Shown here one piece after another: positions 9,077-17,463 of a DNA stretch of 64,000 nucleotides. The DNA is from Gemmatimonas aurantiaca T-27 (GTDB lineage Bacteria; Gemmatimonadota; Gemmatimonadetes; Gemmatimonadales; Gemmatimonadaceae): positions 1,674,001 to 1,738,000 of the forward strand of contig NC_012489.1 in assembly GCF_000010305.1 (NCBI RefSeq), read 5' to 3'. A program made the translations under genes and the position numbers. The number at the start of each line of letters is the position of its first letter. Position 1 is the stretch's first letter. The notes under the pieces are model-generated. The model was given only the letters and a program-made list of their open reading frames with translations. It was not told the DNA's origin and did not search any database.

Positions 9077-9613
9077 GTGAAGCTGCTCATCGCCGTCCCG
9101 GTTTTTCTGGTCGTCCTGATCCTGGACCTGATCACCAAAGCCGTCGCTGTGTCCGTGCTGGCACCGTCCGGCGCGCCAATCTCCGTCATTGGGGAGTGGT
9201 TCCGCTTTGCGCTGGTCTACAACCCCGGAGCGGCCTTCGGGCTGCATCTCGGCGAGTACTCGCGCTGGTTGTTCATGGTGCTCACGGGCGTGGCGTTGGT
9301 GGTGCTGTGGCGCCTGTTGCGGCAGTCGGCGGAGGGAGATGTCCGCCGCCTGCTCGCGATTGCGCTGGTGGCGGCGGGCGCCGTGGGCAATGTCATCGAT
9401 CGTATTCGGTCCGAACTTGGTGTGGTGGATTTCATCGATATCGGCATCGGGCTGCATCGCTGGCCCACATTCAACGTGGCCGATATCGCGGTGAGCAGCG
9501 GAGCATTCCTGCTCGCCATCGTGTTGTGGCGTGAAGAACGGGATGAAGTGGCGCGAGCAGCGGCCGATCAGGCCACACTCGCAACATCGTCCCGTTCCGC
9601 CGACATCTCGTAA
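9077..9613 (+). CDS. lspA: Lipoprotein signal peptidase II, first copy
   Basis: A 178-residue membrane aspartyl peptidase that cleaves the signal peptide of diacylglyceryl-prolipoproteins. Four hydrophobic segments are visible. The catalytic Asp motifs are 'GNVIDRI' and 'FNVADIAVSSG', and the conserved 'YNPGAAFG' and 'VVDFIDIGI' are intact. The start is GTG 9077, one base after the DksA-like stop. The open frame extending back to 8735 is a shadow of that upstream gene. A second complete lspA follows 33 bases later. The hydrophilic 25-residue C-terminal tail differs from the paralogue. Confidence 0.95.
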   Translation: MKLLIAVPVFLVVLILDLITKAVAVSVLAPSGAPISVIGEWFRFALVYNPGAAFGLHLGEYSRWLFMVLTGVALVVLWRLLRQSAEGDVRRLLAIALVAAGAVGNVIDRIRSELGVVDFIDIGIGLHRWPTFNVADIAVSSGAFLLAIVLWREERDEVARAAADQATLATSSRSADIS

Positions 9614-9646
9614 GGCCGTTCGCGGCTGTCCTTTGCGTAGTTGCCC

Positions 9647-10204
9647 ATGAAGCCCAACCCTCGCGCGGCCGCTGCAACGGCCACGCTTTCCGACGCGCCC
9701 CCGGCTGCCGCCACGATGACGTTCTGGGTCATCGTGCTCGTGGTGGTGGTGATCGATTTCATCACCAAGTCACTGGCCGTCGAACACCTCACGCCCCGGC
9801 ACATCCCCCATCGCATCATCGGGGACGTGGTACGCTTCACGCTCGCCTACAATCCCGGCGCGGCCTTTGGCATGCACCTGGGACCGGGATCGCGTTGGAT
9901 CTTCGCCACGCTCGCGGTGGTCATCGTGTCGGTGCTGCTGAAGGCGACGGCCGAGCTCACGCGCCTCTCGAAACTGGCGGCGATCGGTGTGCCCATTGTG
10001 GTGGGTGGGGCGATCGGCAACCTGGTCGATCGTATCCGCATGCGCGAAGGTGTTGTCGATTTCATCGACATCGGTATCGGCAACACGCGGTTCTGGACGT
10101 TCAATGTGGCCGATTCTGCGGTCACGATTGGCGCGGTGTGCCTGATCCTCGCGCTGTGGGAGCAAGACAAGCTTCAGCAGGCCGCGGCGCGTGATGCGGC
10201 ATGA
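9647..10204 (+). CDS. lspA: Lipoprotein signal peptidase II, second tandem copy
   Basis: A 185-residue paralogue of the preceding signal peptidase II. It has an extra Ala/Thr-rich N-terminal stretch before the first membrane helix. The active-site motifs 'GNLVDRI' and 'FNVADSAVTIG', plus 'YNPGAAFG' and 'VVDFIDIGI', are all preserved, so both copies look catalytically competent. Outside these motifs the two proteins are clearly diverged, which argues against a very recent duplication. The ATG at 9647 is preferred over TTG 9641. The ATGA junction with rluD at 10201-10204 indicates translational coupling. Confidence 0.95.
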   Translation: MKPNPRAAAATATLSDAPPAAATMTFWVIVLVVVVIDFITKSLAVEHLTPRHIPHRIIGDVVRFTLAYNPGAAFGMHLGPGSRWIFATLAVVIVSVLLKATAELTRLSKLAAIGVPIVVGGAIGNLVDRIRMREGVVDFIDIGIGNTRFWTFNVADSAVTIGAVCLILALWEQDKLQQAAARDAA

Positions 10205-11190
10205 CGGGAGAATCGGCGTCGGTTTCTGAATTCACCGTCGGCTATACCGCGGGCGGCCGTCTCGATCTGCTGGTGGCCGATCATGCCTCGGTCTCGCGCA
10301 CGCAGGCGGCCACGCTCATCGCCAACGGCAACGTGCTGGTGAATGGCGCGCGGGAAAAAGCGTCATACAAGGGCGAGACGGGTGATGTGGTCCGTGTGAC
10401 CATCCCGCCACCACCGGGGCGCGATATCGTCGCTGAGCAGATCCCGCTGGATGTGGTGTACGAAGACGAGCACCTGCTCGTGGTGGACAAGGCCGCTGGC
10501 ATGGTGGTGCATCCGGCGCCCGGCAACTGGACGGGCACGCTGGTGAATGCACTGCTCGGCCGCGGCGAGCCGTTGGCGGAAGGGGGCGGTGAAGATCGCG
10601 CCGGGCTGGTACACCGCCTCGACAAGGACACCTCGGGACTGTTGGTCGTGGCCAAGAGTGACGCGGCCCATCGCACCTTGAGCAGCGCACTCGCCGCCCG
10701 GCAGGTGACGCGGCGCTATGCGGCGGTGTGCTGGGGGCATCTGGCCGAGGAACGGATCACGGTGGAGAAGCCGATTGCCCGCGATCCGCGAGACCGGACC
10801 CGCATGGCGATCGTCCAATCCGGTAAGGCCTCGCGTACGGACTTCACCCGCCTGGCCCGTTTCGACTCGGTGGACCTGCTGCGGGCGCACCTGCACACCG
10901 GGCGCACCCATCAGATTCGTGTGCACCTCGCGTCGACGGGACATCCGGTGGTTGGTGACGACACCTATGGGGGCGGTGGCGGGCGCCGTCTGGCGCTGCT
11001 GCCACCCCGTCGTCATTTCCTGCACGCGGCCTGGCTTCGGTTCCGTCATCCGATCAGTGGTGACCTGATCGACCTGCGCTCCCCGCTGCCGGCGGACCTG
11101 CGCACGTCGCTGGCCGCCTTGGGGAGCATGCCGGAGTTGGCGACGCAACAGGACCCGCTCGAGACCTTCCATTTCTACGACACCGACTGA
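10201..11190 (+). CDS. rluD: RluA/RluD family 23S rRNA pseudouridine synthase
   Basis: A 329-residue pseudouridine synthase. It has an N-terminal S4 RNA-binding domain (~20-65, 'SRTQAATLIANGNVLVNG') and then the catalytic domain with 'HRLDKDTSGLLVVAKSD', whose Asp141 is the nucleophile. 'GRTHQIRVHLASTGHPVVGD' is the second signature. The length and S4 domain fit RluD, which modifies helix 69 of 23S rRNA; RluC-type specificity cannot be excluded. The gene starts inside the lspA stop (ATGA). Its 3' end overlaps, in another frame, the likely N-terminal coding part of the following cheW. Confidence 0.92.
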   Translation: MTGESASVSEFTVGYTAGGRLDLLVADHASVSRTQAATLIANGNVLVNGAREKASYKGETGDVVRVTIPPPPGRDIVAEQIPLDVVYEDEHLLVVDKAAGMVVHPAPGNWTGTLVNALLGRGEPLAEGGGEDRAGLVHRLDKDTSGLLVVAKSDAAHRTLSSALAARQVTRRYAAVCWGHLAEERITVEKPIARDPRDRTRMAIVQSGKASRTDFTRLARFDSVDLLRAHLHTGRTHQIRVHLASTGHPVVGDDTYGGGGGRRLALLPPRRHFLHAAWLRFRHPISGDLIDLRSPLPADLRTSLAALGSMPELATQQDPLETFHFYDTD

Positions 11191-11617
11191 GCCCTCCCCG
11201 TTCGACGACGAGCCAGACGCCCAATGGCTCGTCGTACGTTCGGGTGGTGACATTCTGGGCATTCCCATCGCTCAGGTGCGTGAGGTGGTGCGCCCGGTCG
11301 GCCTGCGCCCGGTACCCGGTGCCCCCTCGATCCAGGCCGGGATCGTCAATGTCCGGGGGGCAATTGTCACCGTCCTGGACCTGCAGGCCCTCCGCACGGG
11401 AGTACGTGCCGTCACGCCCGGGTCAATCGTCCTGCTCTCGTACGGTACCCGAATGCTCGGGTTGGCCGTTGATGCGGTGCATGACGTGCGGGTGATGGAC
11501 GACGAGGCCAAGGCTCCAGGAGCCGGGGCTGCGCTGGACCTTCCTGACGTGATGCCGCTGGACGCCGTGGCCCTGTGCGCGCGGCACATGCATTCAGTCG
11601 AGGAGAGGGAACGGTGA
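11171..11617 (+). CDS. cheW: CheW-like chemotaxis coupling protein (start uncertain, non-canonical)
   Basis: A single CheW domain that would link CheA to receptors. The domain begins with 'WLVVRSGGDILGIPIAQVREVVRPVG', then 'GIVNVRGAIVTVLDL', and ends 'RHMHSVEERER'. The first canonical in-frame start is GTG 11276, which would remove the first beta strands (residues before 'REVV'). The frame is open back to 11069, but it contains no ATG, GTG or TTG before 11276. ATT at 11171 or CTG at 11246 are the only plausible initiators for an intact domain. Coordinates use ATT 11171 as a hypothesis. The stop overlaps cheY (GTGA at 11614-11617). Confidence 0.7.
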   Translation: MSTTPTEPSPFDDEPDAQWLVVRSGGDILGIPIAQVREVVRPVGLRPVPGAPSIQAGIVNVRGAIVTVLDLQALRTGVRAVTPGSIVLLSYGTRMLGLAVDAVHDVRVMDDEAKAPGAGAALDLPDVMPLDAVALCARHMHSVEERER

Positions 11618-11979
11618 GCCAGACAGTACTGATCTGCGACGACGCGATCTTCATGCGCACGATGGTGGGGGACATCCTCACCCAGGCAGGATACGAAGTC
11701 GTCGGTGAAGCCGAAACCGGCATTCAGGCCGTGGAGAAGTACAAGCATTTGCGCCCCGACCTCGTGACGATGGACATCGTCATGCCGGACATGGGTGGTA
11801 TCGATGCCGTTCGCGAAATCACGAAACACGATCCCACCGCGAAGATCCTGATGTGCAGCGCGATGGGACAGCAGGCCCTGGTCGTGGAGGCCATTCAGGC
11901 CGGTGCCAAAGATTTTGTGGTGAAGCCGTTCCAGCCGAGTCGTGTGCTGGAAGCGGTGAACCGCGTGCTCGCCGCCTGA
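11614..11979 (+). CDS. cheY: CheY-like single-domain response regulator
   Basis: A 121-residue receiver domain with no output domain. Acidic residues 'CDDA' near the N-terminus, the phospho-acceptor Asp in 'LVTMDIVMPDMGG', the switch residue in 'LMCSAMGQ' and Lys in 'DFVVKPFQ' are all present, so it should be phosphorylated by CheA. GTG 11614 overlaps the cheW stop and is preceded by the purine-rich GAGGAGAGGGA at 11600-11610, a strong ribosome-binding site. Lack of an output domain points to an effector acting by protein-protein contact, like CheY. Confidence 0.93.
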   Translation: MSQTVLICDDAIFMRTMVGDILTQAGYEVVGEAETGIQAVEKYKHLRPDLVTMDIVMPDMGGIDAVREITKHDPTAKILMCSAMGQQALVVEAIQAGAKDFVVKPFQPSRVLEAVNRVLAA

Positions 11980-12013
11980 CGCGCGTCGTCCGGCGCGAGC
12001 GTCACCCGGCCCC

Positions 12014-13993
12014 ATGATGGACGCGTCCGCGACGGGCGCGGCGCGCTATGCCGCGCTCTTTCAGTCGGAGTCGCGCGAACATCTCGATGAACTCGATGTC
12101 GCGTTACTTGCGTTGGAGCGCGCGCCTGCGTCACCCGATGTCAGCGCACATGTCGCCACGCTGTTTCGTGGCATGCACACCATCAAAGGCATGGCTGCCG
12201 CGATGGGTTATGCCGTCGTTGAACGGTTGGCGCATGCACTCGAGTCGCGATGTGAGCCGCTGCGCAGTGGCGCAGAGCCGGTCAGCGTCGATGCCATGAC
12301 CCTGTTGTTCGATGGCACCAGCGCGTTGCGTGTCTCCATCGATCGCGCCGCCCTTGGCCGTGAGGATACCGGCGATGAAGAGCGTGTGACGGCACTGGTG
12401 GCGGCATTGCGTGCCACATCACCAGACGGGCTTCGCGCCTCGGTCTCCGGCGCGCCGGCACCGGTGACCGCGGCATCCGTCACCGCGACATCGGCCACGC
12501 CATCGCGCGGCCTCACCCCGTCGGTGGCCGCTCGCGTGGTGGAGATCCGCCTGAGCGACGACTGCCCGCTCAAGGGCGTCCGGGCCATGATCGTGGCCGC
12601 GAAGTTGGGTGCCCTCGGTCAGGTGGGACAGGCGACGCCGCCGCAGGAGCGCTGGCAGGACGATGCGTTCGACGGCGTCTTCAGTGTGCTGTTGACGAGC
12701 GACGCTGGCGATGACGCGCTGGTGGATGCGGCGCGCAGTGCGGGCGATGTGGCGCGGGTGCAGGTGCGTGCGCACGTGGCCGAGGTGGCAAGCACCGCGG
12801 CACCGGTGCGCACGGTGCGACTCGACGCTCGTCGTCTCGACACACTGCTCGATCTGGTTGGTGAACTGGTGATCTCTCGCGATCGCCTGCTCCGGGCCAT
12901 CGAGGCGATGGAGCAACCGGATCGGCAGGTGATTGCCGCCGCCCGCGACGCGGCGCGGCTGGTCAGTGTTATGCAGGAAGAGGTGCTGCAAACGCGCCTG
13001 CAACCGGTGTCCCAGGTGTTCGATCGCTTCCCGCGTCTGGTGCGCGATGTCGCACACGAACTCGGCAAGGACGTGAATTTCCTGATGGAGGGCCGCGAGA
13101 TCGAACTCGATCGTGCGTTGCTCGATGCCATCGGCGATCCGATTCTGCATCTGCTGCGCAACGCACTCGATCACGGCGTGGAGGATAGTGAAACACGTCG
13201 CGCTGCGGGCAAGGCGCCAGCGGGTGAACTCATTCTGCGTGCCGCCCGCGATCGGGGCACCATCGTGATCCAGGTGCAGGACGATGGACGGGGGATCGAT
13301 CGACTGGCCGTGTTGCGCAGGGCGCAGCATCAGGGGCTGGTGTCCATGTCGGAAACCACGCTGACCGATGAAGCGCTCTTGCCGCTGGTTTCGCGGGCCG
13401 GGTTCTCCACCGCGCATGCGGTCACGAACCTCTCCGGTCGTGGCGTGGGCGTGGATGTGGTGAGCACCCGCGTGCGCGCTCTCGGCGGGCAAGTGGAGCT
13501 GGAAACGCTGGAAGGGGAGGGCACCGTGTTCACCCTGCGCCTGCCCGCCACGCTGGCCATCACACGTGCGCTGCTGGTGGAAGTGCAGGGTGAGACCTTC
13601 GCCATTCCCGCCGTCAATGTGGAGGAAGCCTTGGCGTATCACGACGCCCTGGAAGTGGCGCCGCATGCGTTGGCGGCGGCTGGCCACCGCAGTGCCGGAG
13701 CCCGGGCCATCACCGTGCGCGACGAGATCGTTCCACTGGTGGCGTTGGATGAGTACTTCGGGCTCGATCAGTCGTCCATTTCCCGGAGGGGCGAAGACCG
13801 GGAGCGGCACGTCGCGTTGGTCGAAGCCGGTGGTCGACGCGCGGCGCTTCTGGTCGATGCGTTGGTCGCACAGCAGGACATCGTGGTGAAGCCGCTCGAC
13901 GTGGTGCAGGGGGCCGCGCCGTGGTTCAGCGGAGCCACGGTGCTGGGTGACGGCACGCCGGCGCTCATCGTCGATGTGGCGAGCATCGTATAG
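12014..13993 (+). CDS. cheA: Chemotaxis histidine kinase CheA
   Basis: A 659-residue CheA. P1 is an Hpt domain with the phospho-acceptor His55 in 'LFRGMHTIKGMAAAMGY'. A variable Ala/Thr-rich linker and a P2-like domain follow (~180-265). P3 is the dimerisation region ('RLDTLLDLVGELVISRDRLL'). P4 is the ATPase with 'LLHLLRNALDHGVED', 'VQDDGRGID' and 'GRGVGVDVV'. P5 is a CheW-like domain (~510-659). The modules are in standard order and none is missing. ATG 12014 is 34 bases after cheY. cheC follows after 58 bases. It should autophosphorylate and pass phosphate to the adjacent CheY and to CheB. Confidence 0.97.
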   Translation: MMDASATGAARYAALFQSESREHLDELDVALLALERAPASPDVSAHVATLFRGMHTIKGMAAAMGYAVVERLAHALESRCEPLRSGAEPVSVDAMTLLFDGTSALRVSIDRAALGREDTGDEERVTALVAALRATSPDGLRASVSGAPAPVTAASVTATSATPSRGLTPSVAARVVEIRLSDDCPLKGVRAMIVAAKLGALGQVGQATPPQERWQDDAFDGVFSVLLTSDAGDDALVDAARSAGDVARVQVRAHVAEVASTAAPVRTVRLDARRLDTLLDLVGELVISRDRLLRAIEAMEQPDRQVIAAARDAARLVSVMQEEVLQTRLQPVSQVFDRFPRLVRDVAHELGKDVNFLMEGREIELDRALLDAIGDPILHLLRNALDHGVEDSETRRAAGKAPAGELILRAARDRGTIVIQVQDDGRGIDRLAVLRRAQHQGLVSMSETTLTDEALLPLVSRAGFSTAHAVTNLSGRGVGVDVVSTRVRALGGQVELETLEGEGTVFTLRLPATLAITRALLVEVQGETFAIPAVNVEEALAYHDALEVAPHALAAAGHRSAGARAITVRDEIVPLVALDEYFGLDQSSISRRGEDRERHVALVEAGGRRAALLVDALVAQQDIVVKPLDVVQGAAPWFSGATVLGDGTPALIVDVASIV

Positions 13994-14051
13994 CCTCGCC
14001 GGGTACGCGGGTTCGGGCAGCTCAACGGAACGAAACAGCAGTGGGAGCAAC

Positions 14052-14672
14052 ATGAACGCCATCCGGTCACTGAAGACCATTCAGTTGGACGCGCTGCGTG
14101 AAACGGCCAATATCGGCGCGGGTCACGCGGCCACGGCGTTGTCGCAGATGACCGGCAGCACCATCATGATCAAGGTGCCTGCTATCAGCATTGCGAGCAT
14201 CGAAGAGTTGCCCACCCAATTTGCGGCTGACGAAGAGCCGGTCGCCGCCGTGATGATGCACATGCTGGGTGATCTCTCCGGGCGCACCCTGCTGGTGTTC
14301 CCGAAGCCCACGGTGATGCGTCTCGCCGAATTGATGTTGCGACGCCCGGTCGGTTCGTCGGTGGCGTTCAGCGAACTCGAGACGTCGGCCATCAAGGAAG
14401 CCGGGAACATCCTGAGCGGTGCCTACATGAATGCGCTCAGTGATTTCCTGGGCATGCTGCTGCTGCCGTCGCCACCGACCATGGTCGTGGACATGGCTAC
14501 GGCGGTGCTCACCAGCGCATTCAGTGAGTTCTCCGCGGATCCCGATGCCGTGTTGTGTGTGGAGAGCGAATTCCTGCTCAGGGAGATGCAGCAGACGTTG
14601 CGCGGCTTCTTCTTGCTGCTCCCGGATCCGGCATCATTGCAGGTGATGCTGCGCGCGCTGCGCCTCGCCTGA
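14052..14672 (+). CDS. cheC: CheC-like CheY-P phosphatase
   Basis: A 206-residue member of the CheC/CheX/FliY family. The two phosphatase helices are present: 'LRETANIGAGHAATALSQM' near residue 16 and 'IKEAGNILSGAYMNALSDFLG' near 115, each with the E-x-x-N catalytic pair. Such proteins dephosphorylate CheY-P, and CheC activity is often increased by CheD, which is encoded about 8 kb downstream in the same cluster. ATG 14052 has GGGAG four bases upstream. The longer open frame from 13947 is cheA read-through in another frame and is not used. Confidence 0.92.
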   Translation: MNAIRSLKTIQLDALRETANIGAGHAATALSQMTGSTIMIKVPAISIASIEELPTQFAADEEPVAAVMMHMLGDLSGRTLLVFPKPTVMRLAELMLRRPVGSSVAFSELETSAIKEAGNILSGAYMNALSDFLGMLLLPSPPTMVVDMATAVLTSAFSEFSADPDAVLCVESEFLLREMQQTLRGFFLLLPDPASLQVMLRALRLA

Positions 14673-14689
14673 GGCGGCGGAGCCCGCCG

Positions 14690-17446
14690 ATGACCCACAC
14701 GGTCCCACACGGCACTGCGACGAACGCTTCTTCGCATCCCGTTGCCCGCCCACCGGCTGGGCGTGACGTGGAATTGCTGCGTGCGATGCTCGATCGCGTC
14801 GACCAGCAGGATCCCGGCGCGTTCAACAATCTGGGGGTGCTGTACCACACACGTGGTCTGCACGCCGAGGCCGTCGAGGCTTTCCTGCGTGCGCTCGCTC
14901 TCGATCCGCGTATGCGCACCGCGGCGCGCAATCTCGAACTGGCGGCTGCCAGTCCTGGCGCGTGCGATGATCGTCTGGCCGGTCTTCAGCAGCGGATCGC
15001 CGCCGACCCGGACGACCGCGAGGCGCTGCGCGAGCAGGCACACCTGACGCGGGTCATCGGACGCATCCCCGACGCCGTGCGCCAGCTCGACGCCCTCATC
15101 GCCGAAGATCCTGACGATGGCGAGGCACTCTTCGAGCGGGGGCTGATCGAACAACGGGCGGGTGATTTGCGTCGCGCCCAGCGCTGGTTTGAACGCGCGG
15201 TGAACGCCGGTGCGGTGTCCGATGCCCGGCTGCATCTGGCCGAGGTCCTGTATCAGCGCGGACAGAATGAGCAGGCACTGGAGCTGCTCGACCAACTGCT
15301 CGCGGACTCACCGCGACATGCCGACGCACATCTGCTGCGCGGGTTCCTGCTGGGCGATATGGGACATCACGAGCGCGCGATGCAAGCCACACGGCGGGCT
15401 GCGGAGCTCAACCCGGCACTGGAGACCGTGCAGAGTGATCTCTCCATCGACAGTGGGTCTACGGCCTTGCTGAACGCCTCATCGGTGATGGTGGTCGATC
15501 CCGATGGAGCGCTCGCACGGTACGGACTCGGGTTGGCGTTTCGGCAACGGGGATACTTCCGTGAGGCGCGCGCCGAGTTCGAGCGGGCGATCGTTCACGG
15601 CGAAGACGAGCGGCTGGTACAGCACGCGCTGGCTGAACTCGACCTGATCGATGGCAATTCTGCCGGTGCGCAGGCGCGCTATGAACACCTGCTTGCCGAG
15701 CAGGAGAGTGCCCGCTGGTGGAACGAGCATGGGGTGGCATTGCATCAGGGCGGAAATGTGGCCTCGGCGGCGGATAGCTACCGACGGGCGCTGCGCATCG
15801 ATCCCCGCGATGCGCTGGCATACAACAACCTCGGCGTGGCCCTGGCCGATCGTGGCGACACCAATGCGGCACGAGAGGCGCTGACACGATCCGCGGAACT
15901 CGATCCGACGTTTGTGCGCGCACGTCGCAATCTGGCGTGTCTGCTGTCGTGGAACGGGGAAGGACTGGCGGCGCTCGATTTGCTTCGAGAGCTGGTGGAG
16001 TTTCATCCGCGTGATGCGGAGGCCTGGCACGCCATCGGCCTCGTGTTTGTCTCACTGGAGCGGTTGATCGACGCACGCGAAGCCTTTGTGAAGGCCATCG
16101 AGTTGCACGCACGCCATGCGGAAGCCCGCTTTGCGTTGGCCGATGTGCTCGATCGTCTTGGCGACCAGGACGGCGCGGCCCGTGAGACGGAACAGGCGCT
16201 GGTGATCTCCCCCGTGCGTGCCGATGCCCGGCTGACCGTGGGCATCGAGTTGCAGTGGGAATGCCCCGATGCCGTGGGTCGGGTGGACTTGCTGCGCTTG
16301 TCGGGTGGTGTACCGCTGGTCGGTGTGTCGGTGGACGAGATGCAGGTCAGCGGACTGTTGCCGGAGCAGCCGGCGCTTGCCGTCGCGCAGACGACACTGG
16401 AGCGCGCACGCACCGAGTGTGATACGGCCGACGCCTTTGCCGAACGCACGCTGCACGGGGAGGCCGTGGAACGCTATCAGCGCAGCCGCGAGTTGGTGCA
16501 CGGTCTGGAAGACCGTGATGCCGCAGCGGTCTGGCGTCGGGCGGCAATCGGCGAGGCGCGCTCGCGGTGTCTGCTGCAGCGCGCGGCCACGGCGCGTCCA
16601 CTACTGGACACACTGAGCACGCAGACTCCGGACGATTCCGAGGTGCTCGCGCTCACGGCGGCGAGTCTGGGCGATGGATCGGGCGAGACGGCCGATGCCG
16701 ATCGGCACGCGTCCCGCCACACGCTGCTGCGGTTGCTCAAGCAGGACGTGATGAGCCCGGCGTTGCTGCATTTCGCCGGTGATGTGTCGTTGCAGATCGC
16801 CGATCGAACGCTGGCGCTGGGATTCTATCGTCGCGCACTCTCCCGCGACCCGATGCGTCCCACGCCACGGGTGGCGATCGCGCGTTTGCTGCGCGAGCAA
16901 GGCGATTTGCTCGCCGCGCGGTTGGAAATTGTGGCCGCTCTTGCCGTGGCGCCGGGCTGGCGGGAGGCCCGACTGGAACTGGCCCGTTTGCATCGGGACG
17001 CGGCACGTCTCGATGAGGCGCGTCTGGTGCTCGTGACATGCCTGGCCGACGTGCCCACCGATCTGATCGCCCTCGAACTACTCGCCGGTGTGCTCGTGGC
17101 GGAAGAACGGGACGACGATGCGCGCGTGGTGGTGGATCGCTTGCTCCGGCACGATCCATCGCGGAGTGCCGCATTGTGGTTCGATGGCGTGCTCCTGGCG
17201 CGACAGGCCCGCATGCGGGACGCGCTGGCCAGATGGACACGTGTGGCCAACGATGTCGAAGGCGGCGTATGGCGCGAACGGGCGCAGGCCGCTCTCGAAC
17301 AGGCGCGCGGTTTTGCGTTGACGGAAGAAGCCCGTGCAACCACGGCGCTCCGTGCGCACACCGAGTCGCCTGCTGATGGTGTAGCACCTGACGCGCTCGC
17401 GGCGGACAGCAGCGCGCAGGCCGTGCTGACCTGGCAAGTGGCCTGA
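14690..17446 (+). CDS. Large TPR-repeat protein of the chemosensory cluster
   Basis: A 918-residue soluble protein made of many tetratricopeptide repeats, recognisable from units such as 'FNNLGVLYHTRGLHAEAVEAF', 'ALAYNNLGVALADRGDTNAA' and 'AWHAIGLVFVSLERLIDAREAF'. No signal peptide or membrane segment is seen. TPR arrays act as protein-docking scaffolds, so a role assembling Che, MglA or DUF4388 partners is plausible but inferred. The ATG at 14690 is 17 bases after cheC; the longer frame back to 14555 overlaps cheC. DUF4388 gene 17464-18492 follows after 17 bases. Confidence 0.85.
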   Translation: MTHTVPHGTATNASSHPVARPPAGRDVELLRAMLDRVDQQDPGAFNNLGVLYHTRGLHAEAVEAFLRALALDPRMRTAARNLELAAASPGACDDRLAGLQQRIAADPDDREALREQAHLTRVIGRIPDAVRQLDALIAEDPDDGEALFERGLIEQRAGDLRRAQRWFERAVNAGAVSDARLHLAEVLYQRGQNEQALELLDQLLADSPRHADAHLLRGFLLGDMGHHERAMQATRRAAELNPALETVQSDLSIDSGSTALLNASSVMVVDPDGALARYGLGLAFRQRGYFREARAEFERAIVHGEDERLVQHALAELDLIDGNSAGAQARYEHLLAEQESARWWNEHGVALHQGGNVASAADSYRRALRIDPRDALAYNNLGVALADRGDTNAAREALTRSAELDPTFVRARRNLACLLSWNGEGLAALDLLRELVEFHPRDAEAWHAIGLVFVSLERLIDAREAFVKAIELHARHAEARFALADVLDRLGDQDGAARETEQALVISPVRADARLTVGIELQWECPDAVGRVDLLRLSGGVPLVGVSVDEMQVSGLLPEQPALAVAQTTLERARTECDTADAFAERTLHGEAVERYQRSRELVHGLEDRDAAAVWRRAAIGEARSRCLLQRAATARPLLDTLSTQTPDDSEVLALTAASLGDGSGETADADRHASRHTLLRLLKQDVMSPALLHFAGDVSLQIADRTLALGFYRRALSRDPMRPTPRVAIARLLREQGDLLAARLEIVAALAVAPGWREARLELARLHRDAARLDEARLVLVTCLADVPTDLIALELLAGVLVAEERDDDARVVVDRLLRHDPSRSAALWFDGVLLARQARMRDALARWTRVANDVEGGVWRERAQAALEQARGFALTEEARATTALRAHTESPADGVAPDALAADSSAQAVLTWQVA

Positions 17447-17463
17447 CCGGGGCGAGTGCATCC

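Noticed and set aside
12419-14080. 553-residue minus-strand frame opposite cheA
   Set aside because: Antisense shadow of a well-supported CheA; no recognisable motif.
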